52,281 bases of DNA from CAYLJJ01 sp964384025. Its GTDB lineage: Bacteria; Myxococcota_A; Bradymonadia; UBA7976; UBA1532. Shown piece by piece: positions 26,878-35,627 of the stretch. The DNA is taken from contig CAYLJJ010000041.1 in NCBI GenBank assembly GCA_964384025.1, positions 1 through 52,281 on the forward strand, in the 5' to 3' direction. Both the position numbers and the translations under genes were made by a program. Every line of letters begins with the position of its first letter. Position 1 is the first letter of the stretch. The notes under the pieces are model-generated. The model was given only the letters and a program-made list of their open reading frames with translations, was not told the origin of the DNA and searched no databases.

Positions 26878-28185
26878 ATGAGCGTTCATGAGCTTCAGAT
26901 CGTACAGGAGCAAGGGCTCAGAGAGAAGCGCTGTCCTTTGGCGCGGCTTCGCATAGCAAGAGAGCCTCAACTCAGCCTGCACCGCTCTATAGAGGAGATC
27001 GAGCCCCAACTTTGGGATAGCTTGGTAGAGGATCATAGCTTCTTTCTACAGCGGCGCTTTCTACAAGCGATGGAGGCTGGTTGTTCCAGAGAGCAGAGCC
27101 CTCGCTATGCCATATTCCGAGATGAGGAGAGCCAGCCTCAGGGGCTCGCCTGTTTCCAGATCGCTCACTTTGAAGGACGTCCCCTGGCCTCTCTGTTGAT
27201 GCATAGAGCCCTCTCCTTCTTTGCTCAGAGATTGAAAAGCTTTCAGGCACCTCTCTCCTTCTGGTTGGTGGTCTGTGGCAACCCATCTACTACCGGAGAG
27301 CATGGCTTCGCTTTTGCTCCGGGAGTAGATGAGCGCTGGGCCATCAAGGGGCTGATGATGGCAGCACAGCAGATCCAAAAACAGCAGGAGTCTCAGGGGC
27401 GCCTCGTCGCGCTCCTCATCAAGGATCTGCTCCCCGGCTCTGAGTCTGTCGCTGCTCAACTGCCTCAAAACGGCTTCGCAGATCTCTATACAGAGCCCAG
27501 CATGATCCTCTCTCTAGATGAGAGCTGGAGGAGCTTGGATGATTATCTTCAGGCCCTGACTTCTAAGTTCCGAGTGAAGGCGCGGCGAGCCTATAGCAAA
27601 TCAAAAGCTCTAGAGGTTCGAGAGCTCTCAGGGGAGGAGCTTGAGCGACAGTTGTCGCGGATCAACCAGCTCTATCGCGCTGTGGTGGAGCGTGCGGGTT
27701 TTCGCCTGGGAGAGTTCAGGGCTCAGAGTCTTCGAGATCTGCGCGCTTTTTTAAAAGAAGAGTTTATCCTACAGGGCTACTTTCTCGGGGATCTCTTGGT
27801 GGGCTTTCTGAGCGCCTTTGTCGATGGCGACAGCCTGGAAGCCCACCTCGTAGGTATCGATTATGAGCAAAATCGCGCTCATGGAATCTATCCGCGTATG
27901 CTTTATGACTATCTGAAGATCGCTCTACAGCGGGGCCTCTCGCGCCTGAACTACGGACGTACGGCTCATGAGATCAAGAGCAGCTTGGGCGCAGTCCCTG
28001 TCCCCACCCGCTGCTTTATACGGCACCGCTGCTGTACCATCAACGCGCTGCTGCCCCTGCTCACACGCTCCATCAATCCAGGTGAGTTCCCGCTGCGTCG
28101 CCCCTTTAAGGAGATCTGGTACCGCCTCAAGGAGCCCCAGGTGAGAGCCTATCTTGGGCTCTCAGAAGCCGAGGCAGGCTCTTAA
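26878..28185 (+). CDS. GNAT/FemAB-like acyltransferase
   Basis: 435 residues, ATG preceded by GAGGAAG. The C-terminal half shows the Acetyltransf_6/FemAB-like pattern: KFRVKARRAYSKSKAL, then a helix with VVERAGFRLGEF, a strand-turn GYFLGDLLVGFLSAF, and DYEQNRAHGIYPRMLYDYLK with NYGRTAHEIKSSLG. The fold transfers acyl or aminoacyl groups, for example in peptidoglycan bridges, polysaccharide or lipid modification; which one cannot be told. No signal peptide. It is followed directly by a LysE-family exporter that starts on the next codon after its stop. Confidence 0.7.
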   Translation: MSVHELQIVQEQGLREKRCPLARLRIAREPQLSLHRSIEEIEPQLWDSLVEDHSFFLQRRFLQAMEAGCSREQSPRYAIFRDEESQPQGLACFQIAHFEGRPLASLLMHRALSFFAQRLKSFQAPLSFWLVVCGNPSTTGEHGFAFAPGVDERWAIKGLMMAAQQIQKQQESQGRLVALLIKDLLPGSESVAAQLPQNGFADLYTEPSMILSLDESWRSLDDYLQALTSKFRVKARRAYSKSKALEVRELSGEELERQLSRINQLYRAVVERAGFRLGEFRAQSLRDLRAFLKEEFILQGYFLGDLLVGFLSAFVDGDSLEAHLVGIDYEQNRAHGIYPRMLYDYLKIALQRGLSRLNYGRTAHEIKSSLGAVPVPTRCFIRHRCCTINALLPLLTRSINPGEFPLRRPFKEIWYRLKEPQVRAYLGLSEAEAGS

Positions 28186-28800
28186 TTGCCTTTCCTGGAG
28201 GGTTATCTGCTGGGCTTGGGTCTGATTCTCCTTATTGGACCGGTCCTCTTTGTCCTGCTCCAGAGCACCCTAGAGGGAGGTCGGACTCAGGGCCTGGCTG
28301 TCGCTTTGGGTATCTTCATCAGCGATATTATTGCGATCTTGCTCTGTGGGTTGGGCTTTGAGGCTTGGCTGCGCTCCCCTGCTGTGGAGCCCTGGTTGGC
28401 CCTGAGCGGCGCTGGCCTCCTCCTGGGTTTTGGTCTGCACTCCCTCTTCAAGCCCAAGCTTCAAAGGCCAAAGGGCCCCAAGGCTCTGGATCTCCTGACC
28501 GCTTTTGGCCGCGGCTTCCTGATCAACTTCGTCAACCCTTTCGTTTTTATGATCTGGCTTGGGATCGTCGCGCTTGGCAGCGCTCGACATGGTGAAAATA
28601 GAAGCTTGGTAGCTTTTATGAGCGGATCTGTCTTAGCGGTCCTGAGTCTAGATTGCCTCAAGGTGCTCTTCGCCCACCGCCTGAACCCTCTCCTAAATCC
28701 TAAGCATCTCCGCTGGCTCTTGCGCAGCTCCGGCTTCATCCTCTTGGCCTTTGGCACCCGACTCCTGCTCTATGGCATCCAGACCTTGTCTCAGCTCTAG
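28186..28800 (+). CDS. LysE-family translocator
   Basis: 204 residues, TTG start that follows the TAA of the previous gene with no gap, so translation is coupled. Six hydrophobic helices are visible, with the family start (LLGLGLILLIGPVLFVLLQ-like) and the GRGFLINFVNPFVFMIW motif of LysE/RhtB exporters. These export amino acids or similar small metabolites across the inner membrane. Substrate unknown. Confidence 0.85.
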   Translation: MPFLEGYLLGLGLILLIGPVLFVLLQSTLEGGRTQGLAVALGIFISDIIAILLCGLGFEAWLRSPAVEPWLALSGAGLLLGFGLHSLFKPKLQRPKGPKALDLLTAFGRGFLINFVNPFVFMIWLGIVALGSARHGENRSLVAFMSGSVLAVLSLDCLKVLFAHRLNPLLNPKHLRWLLRSSGFILLAFGTRLLLYGIQTLSQL

Positions 28801-28819
28801 TTCTACTAAGGGGCCATCT

Positions 28820-30547
28820 ATGCGCGCTCACCACTGGATCCCTCTACTCATTCTCCTGGGCTGTCATCAGCAGAGCCCCTCCTCCAACTCCAAGGGTTCT
28901 GCTCAAGAGGTGGTGATCGACCCCCTCTCTCCTCTGCTGCCAGAGCTTGAGCTTGAAGCTCCCGAGCGTAGAGTGGCCGCCATTGAGGCGATCGCTGAGC
29001 TGGGAAAGGAGGGGGGACGCGCCCTCAATAGCCTGATCAACAAACTCAAAGATCCAGCCCTGAAGGTTCGCCTTGCCTCAGCAAAGGCGCTGGGAGCGCT
29101 GGCTCAAGCAGGGGTAGATCTAGACAGCGCCCTCGCACCTCTAATCCAAGCGCTTGAGGAGGGCAGCTTAGAGCTACAGGTGGTTGTCGCTGAGGCGCTG
29201 GGACAGATGGGGCCCGCCGCTCAAGAGGCGATTGAGGCTCTGGGCGCCTCATTGAAGCACAGCTCTGCTCAGCTGCGAGCCAGCGCCGCGAGAGCGCTGG
29301 GGCGTATCGGCCCTCAAGCTCGCGCTCAGCTCAATCAGCTGGTTGAGATCCTCAAGGATGGAGATCTTCAGGTTCGCCTCTGGGCGCGGCAAGCGATCAG
29401 CCTTATCGACAAGGAGCATCGAGAGTCTCTCAGCGCGACGCTTCATCTCCTGCGAGATCCCAAGATTCAGGGCGCTGTCCGAGCCCAGGCAGAGGCTCTA
29501 TTGAGGGCTTGGCTCAAGGATCGCCCTGAGGAGTTAGCTGAGCCCCTAACTCAGATCCTCGATCGGGCCATCCCAGGACATGAGAATGAGATTCGCTGGT
29601 TGGCAGTTTTGGGGCTACGCATCGCAGGGGGCAACGGTGGGGCAGCCATCGATGCCCTTATCGAGCTGCTCAGTGATCCAGATACACCCCTTCGAGTTGC
29701 CGCCTTGAAGACGCTGAAGGTCATAGGTCAAGAAGCTCGTCGGGCCCTGCCCCAGATCCTCAACGCTCTTAAGGATGAGTCTGCTTGGGTGCGTCGTGTG
29801 GCGGTAGAGACAGCGGGGGTCTTGGGCCGTGAGAGCAAAGAGACCGCTTTGGCGCTTAAACTCAGCTTAAAAGATCTAGATAAGCAGGTCCGCGCGGCGA
29901 GTCTTCATGCCTTGATCGAGATCGCTCGACTTAAAAAGCAGCTCCCTGCCCTCTTGGAGTCCCTCAAAAATGAGAGTGAGCCCCTACGCCTTATGGCGGT
30001 TGAGATCCTCAGTCGGCTCAGTGGAGAGGGTCAAGAGGTGATCAAGGCTTTGACCGTGCTGTTGAAGGATAAAGGGGCGGCGGTGCGAGTCGCAGCTCTC
30101 AAGGCCCTGGCCCGGGCAGGGGCCGCCGCTAAGGCCAGCTTCCCACAGATCATCGAGGCGCTCTCCGATGGCTCTACTCAAGTTCGGATCGCTGCCGCTA
30201 AGGCCCTGAGGGCCCTGGCTAAATGGCTCAAGCAGGACCCAAAGGCGGTCGTCAAGGCCCTCATTGTGGCTCTCAAGGATGGAGATCTGGCGGTGCGGAC
30301 AGCAGTGATTCAGACGATTGAAGCTTTGGGGATTCAGGCGAAAGCAGCCCTTCCGGCCCTCCTCAAAGCTCTGGCGACGGGAGAAGCGGAGCTGCGTATG
30401 GTTGTGATTCAGGCTCTGGGGAGGATGCCTGAGATCTCCCGTAAAGCTCTCCCTCTCTTAAGACTCTTGGCTGTCAAAGGAGGAGGTCGCCTCGCTGAGC
30501 TGGCGCAAGAGGCGATCAAGGCGATTGAAGCGGAGCAAAATCCATAG
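28820..30547 (+). CDS. HEAT-repeat lipoprotein
   Basis: 575 residues from ATG 28820 (AAGGGG 6 nt upstream), giving a lipobox LLGC with Cys15. From about residue 45 to the end there are 12-14 HEAT/PBS-lyase-type helical repeats, each with a pattern like LKDxxxxVRxAAxxALGxxG (for instance DPALKVRLASAKALGALAQ and DGSTQVRIAAAKALRALAK). It should be a surface-anchored protein-interaction scaffold. Start shown; an open extension upstream overlaps the LysE gene and is not needed. Confidence 0.88.
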   Translation: MRAHHWIPLLILLGCHQQSPSSNSKGSAQEVVIDPLSPLLPELELEAPERRVAAIEAIAELGKEGGRALNSLINKLKDPALKVRLASAKALGALAQAGVDLDSALAPLIQALEEGSLELQVVVAEALGQMGPAAQEAIEALGASLKHSSAQLRASAARALGRIGPQARAQLNQLVEILKDGDLQVRLWARQAISLIDKEHRESLSATLHLLRDPKIQGAVRAQAEALLRAWLKDRPEELAEPLTQILDRAIPGHENEIRWLAVLGLRIAGGNGGAAIDALIELLSDPDTPLRVAALKTLKVIGQEARRALPQILNALKDESAWVRRVAVETAGVLGRESKETALALKLSLKDLDKQVRAASLHALIEIARLKKQLPALLESLKNESEPLRLMAVEILSRLSGEGQEVIKALTVLLKDKGAAVRVAALKALARAGAAAKASFPQIIEALSDGSTQVRIAAAKALRALAKWLKQDPKAVVKALIVALKDGDLAVRTAVIQTIEALGIQAKAALPALLKALATGEAELRMVVIQALGRMPEISRKALPLLRLLAVKGGGRLAELAQEAIKAIEAEQNP

Positions 30548-30644
30548 AGCATTTTTAATATGGAATAGGTCTACTTGGGATAGAATCCCTTGATTTTTTT
30601 ATGTGGATATGGTCAAATACATAGACTTATTTGAGGACTCTTTA

Positions 30645-31757
30645 ATGACATTCCCCCTTTGGATTGCTCTGATCGTGGTGTTGATCGGGTTGTATCTTCA
30701 GGGACGCCTGCTCCGTATTCAGGGAAGACGAGAGCAGCAAAAACAGCTTAAAGTTCTCAGACAGGAGATGCGTCATCCCATCAATGGCATTACCGCTATG
30801 GTTGGGCTTTTGAGAGAGTCAAGTCTATCTCAACTCCAAGAGGAATATACTGAGACTATCCGCGCAGCTGTCGAGGTTCTAGAGCTGCTCACCTACGATT
30901 TTGAGGATCTTCGAGAGATCAAACGCTCTTCAGATATATCTGCTTTTGATCTGGAGGATACCCTTCAGGGCCTTGTCGATACTTTAGGCCCTCGCTGGCA
31001 AGATACAGATCGCCCCCTCTCTCTCCAACTGCACCCCGAACTACCCCAAAAGATCGTCACCGATCCAGGACTCCTAAGCTGCTGCGCGGGTCATATGTTG
31101 CGGCTCTTAGGCGGCCGCTTAGAGGTCTGGTTGGCTCAAGAAGCAGAACGCGCTCCCAAGCTCTTCCTCCGCGCGGGGGTAGGCGTTGAGGAGGATCGCC
31201 CCTTCTTGGAGGCGGTCCTTAAGCAGGCCCTTCGAGCCCTAGAGGGAGAGCTGCGCTGGGACAAGGAGTATGTAGAGGTCAGCTTCCCTGTTAACCTCAG
31301 CCTCAAACGTGCCAAGCCTGAGCAGCAACCCACGCTGCTTCCACGGGTCTTGATCGTGGATGACAACATCATCAACCGTCGTGCTCTGGAGCGTCAGTTT
31401 CAACGCCTAGCATGTAGCACCGAGACCGCCAGTTCAGGAGAGGGCGCCCTGGAGAAGATCCGAGGGAGCATCTTTGATCTGATCTTGATGGACTGTCAGA
31501 TGTCAGGCATGGATGGTTTGGAGGCTACACGACGGATTCGTCAGTTGGGAGATGTTCGTGGGCGAGTCCCCGTCGTGGCCATCACCGCAGATCACAGCGC
31601 GATGCTCTCAACGCAGGCTCTCAAGATTGGGATGGAGGAGGTGGTTCTTAAACCTGTGCGCCTCGTGACTTTGCGAGAACTCTTGGACCGATTTGTCTAT
31701 GATCCAGCTACCCGCCGTGTTGAAACGGGAGTCTCAGGACTCGCTCCTGGATCTTGA
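30645..31757 (+). CDS. Membrane hybrid histidine-kinase-like protein with eroded ATPase domain and C-terminal receiver
   Basis: 370 residues from ATG 30645 (GAGGA 7 nt upstream); a GTG at 30603 would add 14 residues. One N-terminal membrane helix, then a DHp-like helix with EMRHPINGITAMVGLL (His44), matching the SHEIRTPMNGI H-box. Between about 110 and 240 there should be a HATPase domain, but the N, G1 and G2 boxes are not recognisable. The receiver domain is intact: LIVDDNIINRR, phospho-Asp283 in LILMDCQMSGMDG, VAITAD and the Lys in VLKPV. It may be a phosphorelay receiver or pseudokinase rather than a kinase. Confidence 0.75.
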   Translation: MTFPLWIALIVVLIGLYLQGRLLRIQGRREQQKQLKVLRQEMRHPINGITAMVGLLRESSLSQLQEEYTETIRAAVEVLELLTYDFEDLREIKRSSDISAFDLEDTLQGLVDTLGPRWQDTDRPLSLQLHPELPQKIVTDPGLLSCCAGHMLRLLGGRLEVWLAQEAERAPKLFLRAGVGVEEDRPFLEAVLKQALRALEGELRWDKEYVEVSFPVNLSLKRAKPEQQPTLLPRVLIVDDNIINRRALERQFQRLACSTETASSGEGALEKIRGSIFDLILMDCQMSGMDGLEATRRIRQLGDVRGRVPVVAITADHSAMLSTQALKIGMEEVVLKPVRLVTLRELLDRFVYDPATRRVETGVSGLAPGS

Positions 31758-31760
31758 GCA

Positions 31761-32918
31761 ATGCGTCTCTCTCTTAGCGCCTTGGTGCTCCTGGCCTGTG
31801 TTCAGGAGAGGAGCGATCTTGAGCAGCGAGAGCAGGCGATTTATCACGGCTCTCGAAGTCCCCAGGTGATCGAACTCAGCGAGGGGCAGCGCTTGGCGAT
31901 CGGCTGGCTCTTTGACGCCAACTTAGGCTCTGAGGCCAGCTTCTGTACAGGGACTCTTATCGCCTCTGGAGTGGTGATCACCGCCGGTCATTGCATCGAG
32001 GATAAGTCCCCCTCCAGCTTGGGCTTTGGTTTGGGGCTGATGCCTGAAACTCCTCGAAGCATCTTTCAAGTTTTACACGTCCAAGATCATCCGCGCGAGG
32101 ATGTAGCGCTCCTCCTCTTGGAAGGAGAGATGCCGCTTGAGCTGCGCCCCATCCCCGCAGCAACAGAGCCCCCCCCCGAGGCGCTCTTGGGGCAGGAGGT
32201 AGAGGTCGCAGGTTTCGGCCAGACCCATGATGGTTCAGAGGGGCGCTATTTCGCTCGGGTGGAGTTAGTGAGCTTGACCGAGAGCATGTTGGAGGTCAAT
32301 GGCCGTGGGCAGCAAGGGCTCTGCTTCGGGGACTCTGGAGGTCCAGTTATGGCTGAGATTGGGGGGAGGGTCTTGGTGATGGGGGTGGAGCATGGCGGAG
32401 ATGATAACTGTGTGGGCCACGATCAACTCAGCCGCTTAGATCCTCTCGAGGCTTGGATCTCAGAGGTGATCGGAGGGGGGTCTCCAACAGCCTGCGCGGA
32501 TCTAAGCTATCAGGGTCGCTGTGAAGGAGAGATCGCTGTCTGGTGTGGAGAGGATGATCTCCCTGTGCAGAAAGACTGCGCGCTGGATGGGCAGACCTGT
32601 GGCTATATCGATGAAAACTTGGGCTACTACTGTGAGACTGATGAGCGTTGTGAGAGCGCTCACTGCGATGGGACCTGGGCTGTTCGCTGTGAAGAGGGCA
32701 GCCTGTCGAGGGAACACTGTTCAGGGGGCTGTGAGCTGCAGGGGGCTGAGGTTCACTGCCAGAGAATCTCTGACGCCGGGCTTCTGGAGGTTGAGGAGAG
32801 CTTCCAACAGAAGGTCCTCTTTACGGGTGACTGTGCTCAGGGGCACAAAGGGGGGGGGCAGCTTCTGGCTTTTCTCTCTCTCTTGGGGCTCCTTTTGAAA
32901 TGGAGGAGAGCTTGTTAA
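31761..32918 (+). CDS. Trypsin-like serine protease lipoprotein with MYXO-CTERM-like tail
   Basis: 385 residues. N-terminal lipobox LLAC. The S1 (trypsin) domain has the triad His77 (ITAGHC), Asp114 (REDVALLLL) and Ser192 (GDSGGP). A Cys-rich region follows (about 245-345, 14 or more Cys in regular spacing). The end has a Gly-Cys, a short Gly run, a hydrophobic helix and WRRAC, similar to the MYXO-CTERM sorting signal, which is a Myxococcota trait. Expected at the cell surface, perhaps in predation or matrix processing. A run of nine G bases sits exactly before the C-terminal helix and a run of nine C bases lies in the protease domain. Confidence 0.85.
   Translation: MRLSLSALVLLACVQERSDLEQREQAIYHGSRSPQVIELSEGQRLAIGWLFDANLGSEASFCTGTLIASGVVITAGHCIEDKSPSSLGFGLGLMPETPRSIFQVLHVQDHPREDVALLLLEGEMPLELRPIPAATEPPPEALLGQEVEVAGFGQTHDGSEGRYFARVELVSLTESMLEVNGRGQQGLCFGDSGGPVMAEIGGRVLVMGVEHGGDDNCVGHDQLSRLDPLEAWISEVIGGGSPTACADLSYQGRCEGEIAVWCGEDDLPVQKDCALDGQTCGYIDENLGYYCETDERCESAHCDGTWAVRCEEGSLSREHCSGGCELQGAEVHCQRISDAGLLEVEESFQQKVLFTGDCAQGHKGGGQLLAFLSLLGLLLKWRRAC
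32850..32858 (+). repeat. G9 homopolymer before the C-terminal anchor of the serine protease
   Basis: Nine G bases encode Gly-Gly-Gly directly before the C-terminal hydrophobic helix. A shift by one base would remove the membrane anchor tail while leaving the protease domain. Confidence 0.9.
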
Positions 32919-32951
32919 GTTGCTCTGTTGTATGACTTGAAAGGTAACGCG

Positions 32952-33893
32952 GTGCCTCAGATCTTGGCCATTGGTGAGGCTCAGCACCTCCGCATGCCCC
33001 TCCGTATCGCAGGTGGTGCAGGTTATCATCACACCCTTTTTCCAGATCTTCAGAGCTTTGAACTCTCTCAGCAGAGGGAGGTGGACTGGATCTTCCTTCA
33101 TCTAGAGGCGCTGAAACCTCCATTGATCTCCAGCATTCGGGAGATCAACCTTCGCTTCCCCAAAACCTCCATCCTCTTGTTGCTGAGCGGAGAGAGCCCA
33201 GAAGTCCTTCCTCAACTTATGCCAGAGACTTGGTTCAAGTTTCTCTTGGCGATAGAAGCTCCTTGGTTCAAAGAGCTGCTCCTTGCGCTCTTAGCGGATA
33301 CTCAAGGCCAACGATTTATGGGGCTTAACAGCCTCCTCCCTTGGGGTGCTCAGCTGCACAGCCGAAGGACACGGAGCAGTGAGCTTCGTAAAAATCTTTT
33401 GGAGGAGATGGATCGCTATGTTGAGGGCCTGGGCTTGGGAGAGCGGCTCCGTGCGCATATTCAATCTCTCGCTGATGAGATGTTGATGAACGCCCTCTAT
33501 GATGCTCCCACAAATGAGCAAGGACGCTCTCGTTATGCGCGCTTGGATCGAAATGTCCCAGTGGAGCTAAAGCGGCAGGAGGAGGTCCTCCTTCGCTATG
33601 GCTGCGATGGCCGCACCTTTGGGCTCTCGGTGACAGACCCCTTCGGGCGGTTGCACCCCAATATCCTCAAAGCCTACGTCGCCAAAGGGATGCGTAAGAG
33701 GGCCAATCAGATGGATCGTAAGCCAGGAGGGGCGGGCTTGGGTCTCTATCTTCTCTTCTCTGGGGTTGGAAGCTTGATCTTAGATGTGCGCGCTGGACGC
33801 AGCACCGAGATCATCGGCCTGTTAGATGTCGAGGGGAGCGTTCGCGTGGTCCTCAAGACCCCCAAATCTTTCATCGCCCTGCTCAGGAGTTGA
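32952..33893 (+). CDS. RsbW/HATPase-type ATP-binding protein with N-terminal receiver-like domain
   Basis: About 313 residues from a GTG at 32952 (AAAGG upstream); a TTG at 32928 gives eight more. The first 120 residues look like a CheY-like fold (a VDWIFLHLEALKP strand-loop in the phospho-acceptor position, but without a clear Asp). The C-terminal half has an anti-sigma-kinase HATPase: LADEMLMNALYDAP (N box), SVTDPFGRL (G1), KPGGAGLGLYL (G2). Such proteins often phosphorylate an anti-sigma-antagonist or regulate partner switching. No cognate STAS protein is next to it. Confidence 0.65.
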   Translation: MPQILAIGEAQHLRMPLRIAGGAGYHHTLFPDLQSFELSQQREVDWIFLHLEALKPPLISSIREINLRFPKTSILLLLSGESPEVLPQLMPETWFKFLLAIEAPWFKELLLALLADTQGQRFMGLNSLLPWGAQLHSRRTRSSELRKNLLEEMDRYVEGLGLGERLRAHIQSLADEMLMNALYDAPTNEQGRSRYARLDRNVPVELKRQEEVLLRYGCDGRTFGLSVTDPFGRLHPNILKAYVAKGMRKRANQMDRKPGGAGLGLYLLFSGVGSLILDVRAGRSTEIIGLLDVEGSVRVVLKTPKSFIALLRS

Positions 33894-33896
33894 GCG

Positions 33897-34130
33897 ATGG
33901 AGCATGAACTAAGCTTGGATCGCTTAGAGGGAGAGTGGGTCATCCTCGATTGGGGGGGGACTCTATTGGAGTGGCCTCGGGCGCTCCTCCCTCCTGAAGC
34001 TGAGGAGGGTTGGATCTTTAAGCTGCGCCTGGAGCGAGATACTGCTCGGGAGGCGGCGCTGAGAACCTCCCTTGAGCTTCGTGTGAGAGCGCTCTTAGAA
34101 GAGGATGATGAGGAGGACTTTGATCTGTAG
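33897..34130 (+). CDS. DUF3006-family small acidic protein
   Basis: 77 residues, 3 nt after the previous stop. The sequence LDRLEGEWVILDW near the start, the P-x-LLPPEAEEGW segment and the charged helix with a final acidic tail match DUF3006. Function unknown. A run of eight G bases (33952-33959) lies inside the coding frame. Confidence 0.65.
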   Translation: MEHELSLDRLEGEWVILDWGGTLLEWPRALLPPEAEEGWIFKLRLERDTAREAALRTSLELRVRALLEEDDEEDFDL

Positions 34131-34202
34131 ATTCGCCCTGCTCAATTTTGCCCTGAGCGTGCTACACCTCCGCTCAAGCAGACCGCAGCAGAGCAAGCGC
34201 CT

Positions 34203-35627
34203 ATGGCCCATATCCTCTTTAGTAACGTCCCGCTCCTCAAGACCTGTATCGGAGGGCTCTGCCCCTCTCTCTCTTTTCTCCAGTTGGGAGGCTTTCTACA
34301 GGCACGGGGTCATCAGGTCAGCATCCACGATGTAGCTGTGGAGCTGGACACTCAGATGGAGAGCCTAGAGCGGATCTTGGAGCATATGATCGCGCGCATC
34401 CAGGAGGAGCGACCACAGATCTTGGGGCTCTCCACCAAGGTGCCTGCTGATGGGCGCTTTACCCGCGATCTTCTGCAAGCTCTCCGGCCCCAGATGCCGG
34501 ATCTGCTCGTTCTGGTGGGGGGCATCTGGGCGACCCCCGTTCACGAGGAGTTGCTGCGTGCTGTTCCTGAGATCGATGCGGTGGCTCGAGGAGAGGGAGA
34601 GCCTGGGCTTCTGGCCCTCTGCGAGCGCCTCAACGCAGGGCTGAATCCTCTGAGCCCTGAGGTGCCTGGGATCAGCTATCGAGGAGCAGAGGGGGAGATC
34701 ATCGCGACTCCGATGCAGTCAGCGCCCAGCCCTGAAGAGCACCCCTCCCTGGCCCTAGAGCTGATGCCCTCTCCTGACAGCTATACCATCTTCCCCTTTC
34801 TGACCAGTAAGGGCTGCCCCTATGACTGTAACTTCTGCTCCGAAAAGGTGATCTTTCCCATCCATGTGGATACCAGCCTAGAAAAGCTGAAGCGAGATCT
34901 TCAACTGTTGGAGGATTTTGGGCGAGATTATTATCTCTGGCTCTCCGATCCTCTCTTTGGAGCCAACGCGCGGCGAGTGGAAGCCCTCTGCGATCTCCTG
35001 AGCGAGACCCGCTTCCATTTTCTCCTGGAGAGTCGAGTAGATGTGCTTAGAGCAGAGCAGCTTCCTCGGCTCTGGGAGGCGGGCTGTGAGCTGATCTACT
35101 ACGGCCTGGAGTCCGCTTCCTACTCCAGCCTAAGGCGCCTCAATAAGCTGCGCAGCCCCAAAGCTTTTGAGCACTATCTTGAGCGGGCCCGGGCCCAGAT
35201 CCAGGGCTGTATGCGCAGCGACATCACCCCCATCTTTGGGATCCTCAACCCAATCCCTGGAGATAGCGAGCAGGATCTAGAGCAGACCCTCAGCTTCCTG
35301 GAGGAGATCTCCACCATAGGACTGAGGGCCGCGCATGAATCGGGGGTTGATCCAGGCTTCCACTTCTACTCTTTTCAGTACCGCTTTATCCGAGGGAGCA
35401 GCGATGCAAACAACCTGGAGGGGATGGCTGCTTTGGGGGCCACCTGGAGGCAGGATCCCCAAGATATCTTCACAGATCTCCTGCTCCATGACGCCTCCCC
35501 CAGCATCAGCGCTGGGCGAGCTGCCGAGTTTCATCGTCAAGTGAGCCGCTTGGTCCACTCCACCCCCACAGGTCTAGAGCGCATACGTCGTAGTTTCCCC
35601 TCTCAGCCCAAGGGAGGCCTGGGTTAA
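34203..35627 (+). CDS. B12-binding-domain radical SAM protein
   Basis: 474 residues. N-terminal cobalamin-binding-like Rossmann domain (about 1-140: LGGFLQARGHQVSIHDVA, LSTKVPADGRFT, VLVGGIWATP); the canonical DxHxxG is not clear, so base-off B12 binding is unsure. The radical SAM core starts with Cys205-x3-Cys209-x2-Cys212 in GCPYDCNFCSE, the 4Fe-4S cluster motif. Class B enzymes methylate carbon or phosphorus or make other radical changes, including in phosphonate and hopanoid pathways. Its TAA abuts the ATG of the sphingomyelin-synthase-like gene, so the two are coupled. Substrate unknown. Confidence 0.85.
   Translation: MAHILFSNVPLLKTCIGGLCPSLSFLQLGGFLQARGHQVSIHDVAVELDTQMESLERILEHMIARIQEERPQILGLSTKVPADGRFTRDLLQALRPQMPDLLVLVGGIWATPVHEELLRAVPEIDAVARGEGEPGLLALCERLNAGLNPLSPEVPGISYRGAEGEIIATPMQSAPSPEEHPSLALELMPSPDSYTIFPFLTSKGCPYDCNFCSEKVIFPIHVDTSLEKLKRDLQLLEDFGRDYYLWLSDPLFGANARRVEALCDLLSETRFHFLLESRVDVLRAEQLPRLWEAGCELIYYGLESASYSSLRRLNKLRSPKAFEHYLERARAQIQGCMRSDITPIFGILNPIPGDSEQDLEQTLSFLEEISTIGLRAAHESGVDPGFHFYSFQYRFIRGSSDANNLEGMAALGATWRQDPQDIFTDLLLHDASPSISAGRAAEFHRQVSRLVHSTPTGLERIRRSFPSQPKGGLG

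Noticed and set aside
30577..30600. Terminator after the HEAT lipoprotein gene (GGGAT-AGA-ATCCC then T run)
   Set aside because: Only a 5-bp stem with a 3-nt loop and the T run starts a few bases away; too weak to call.
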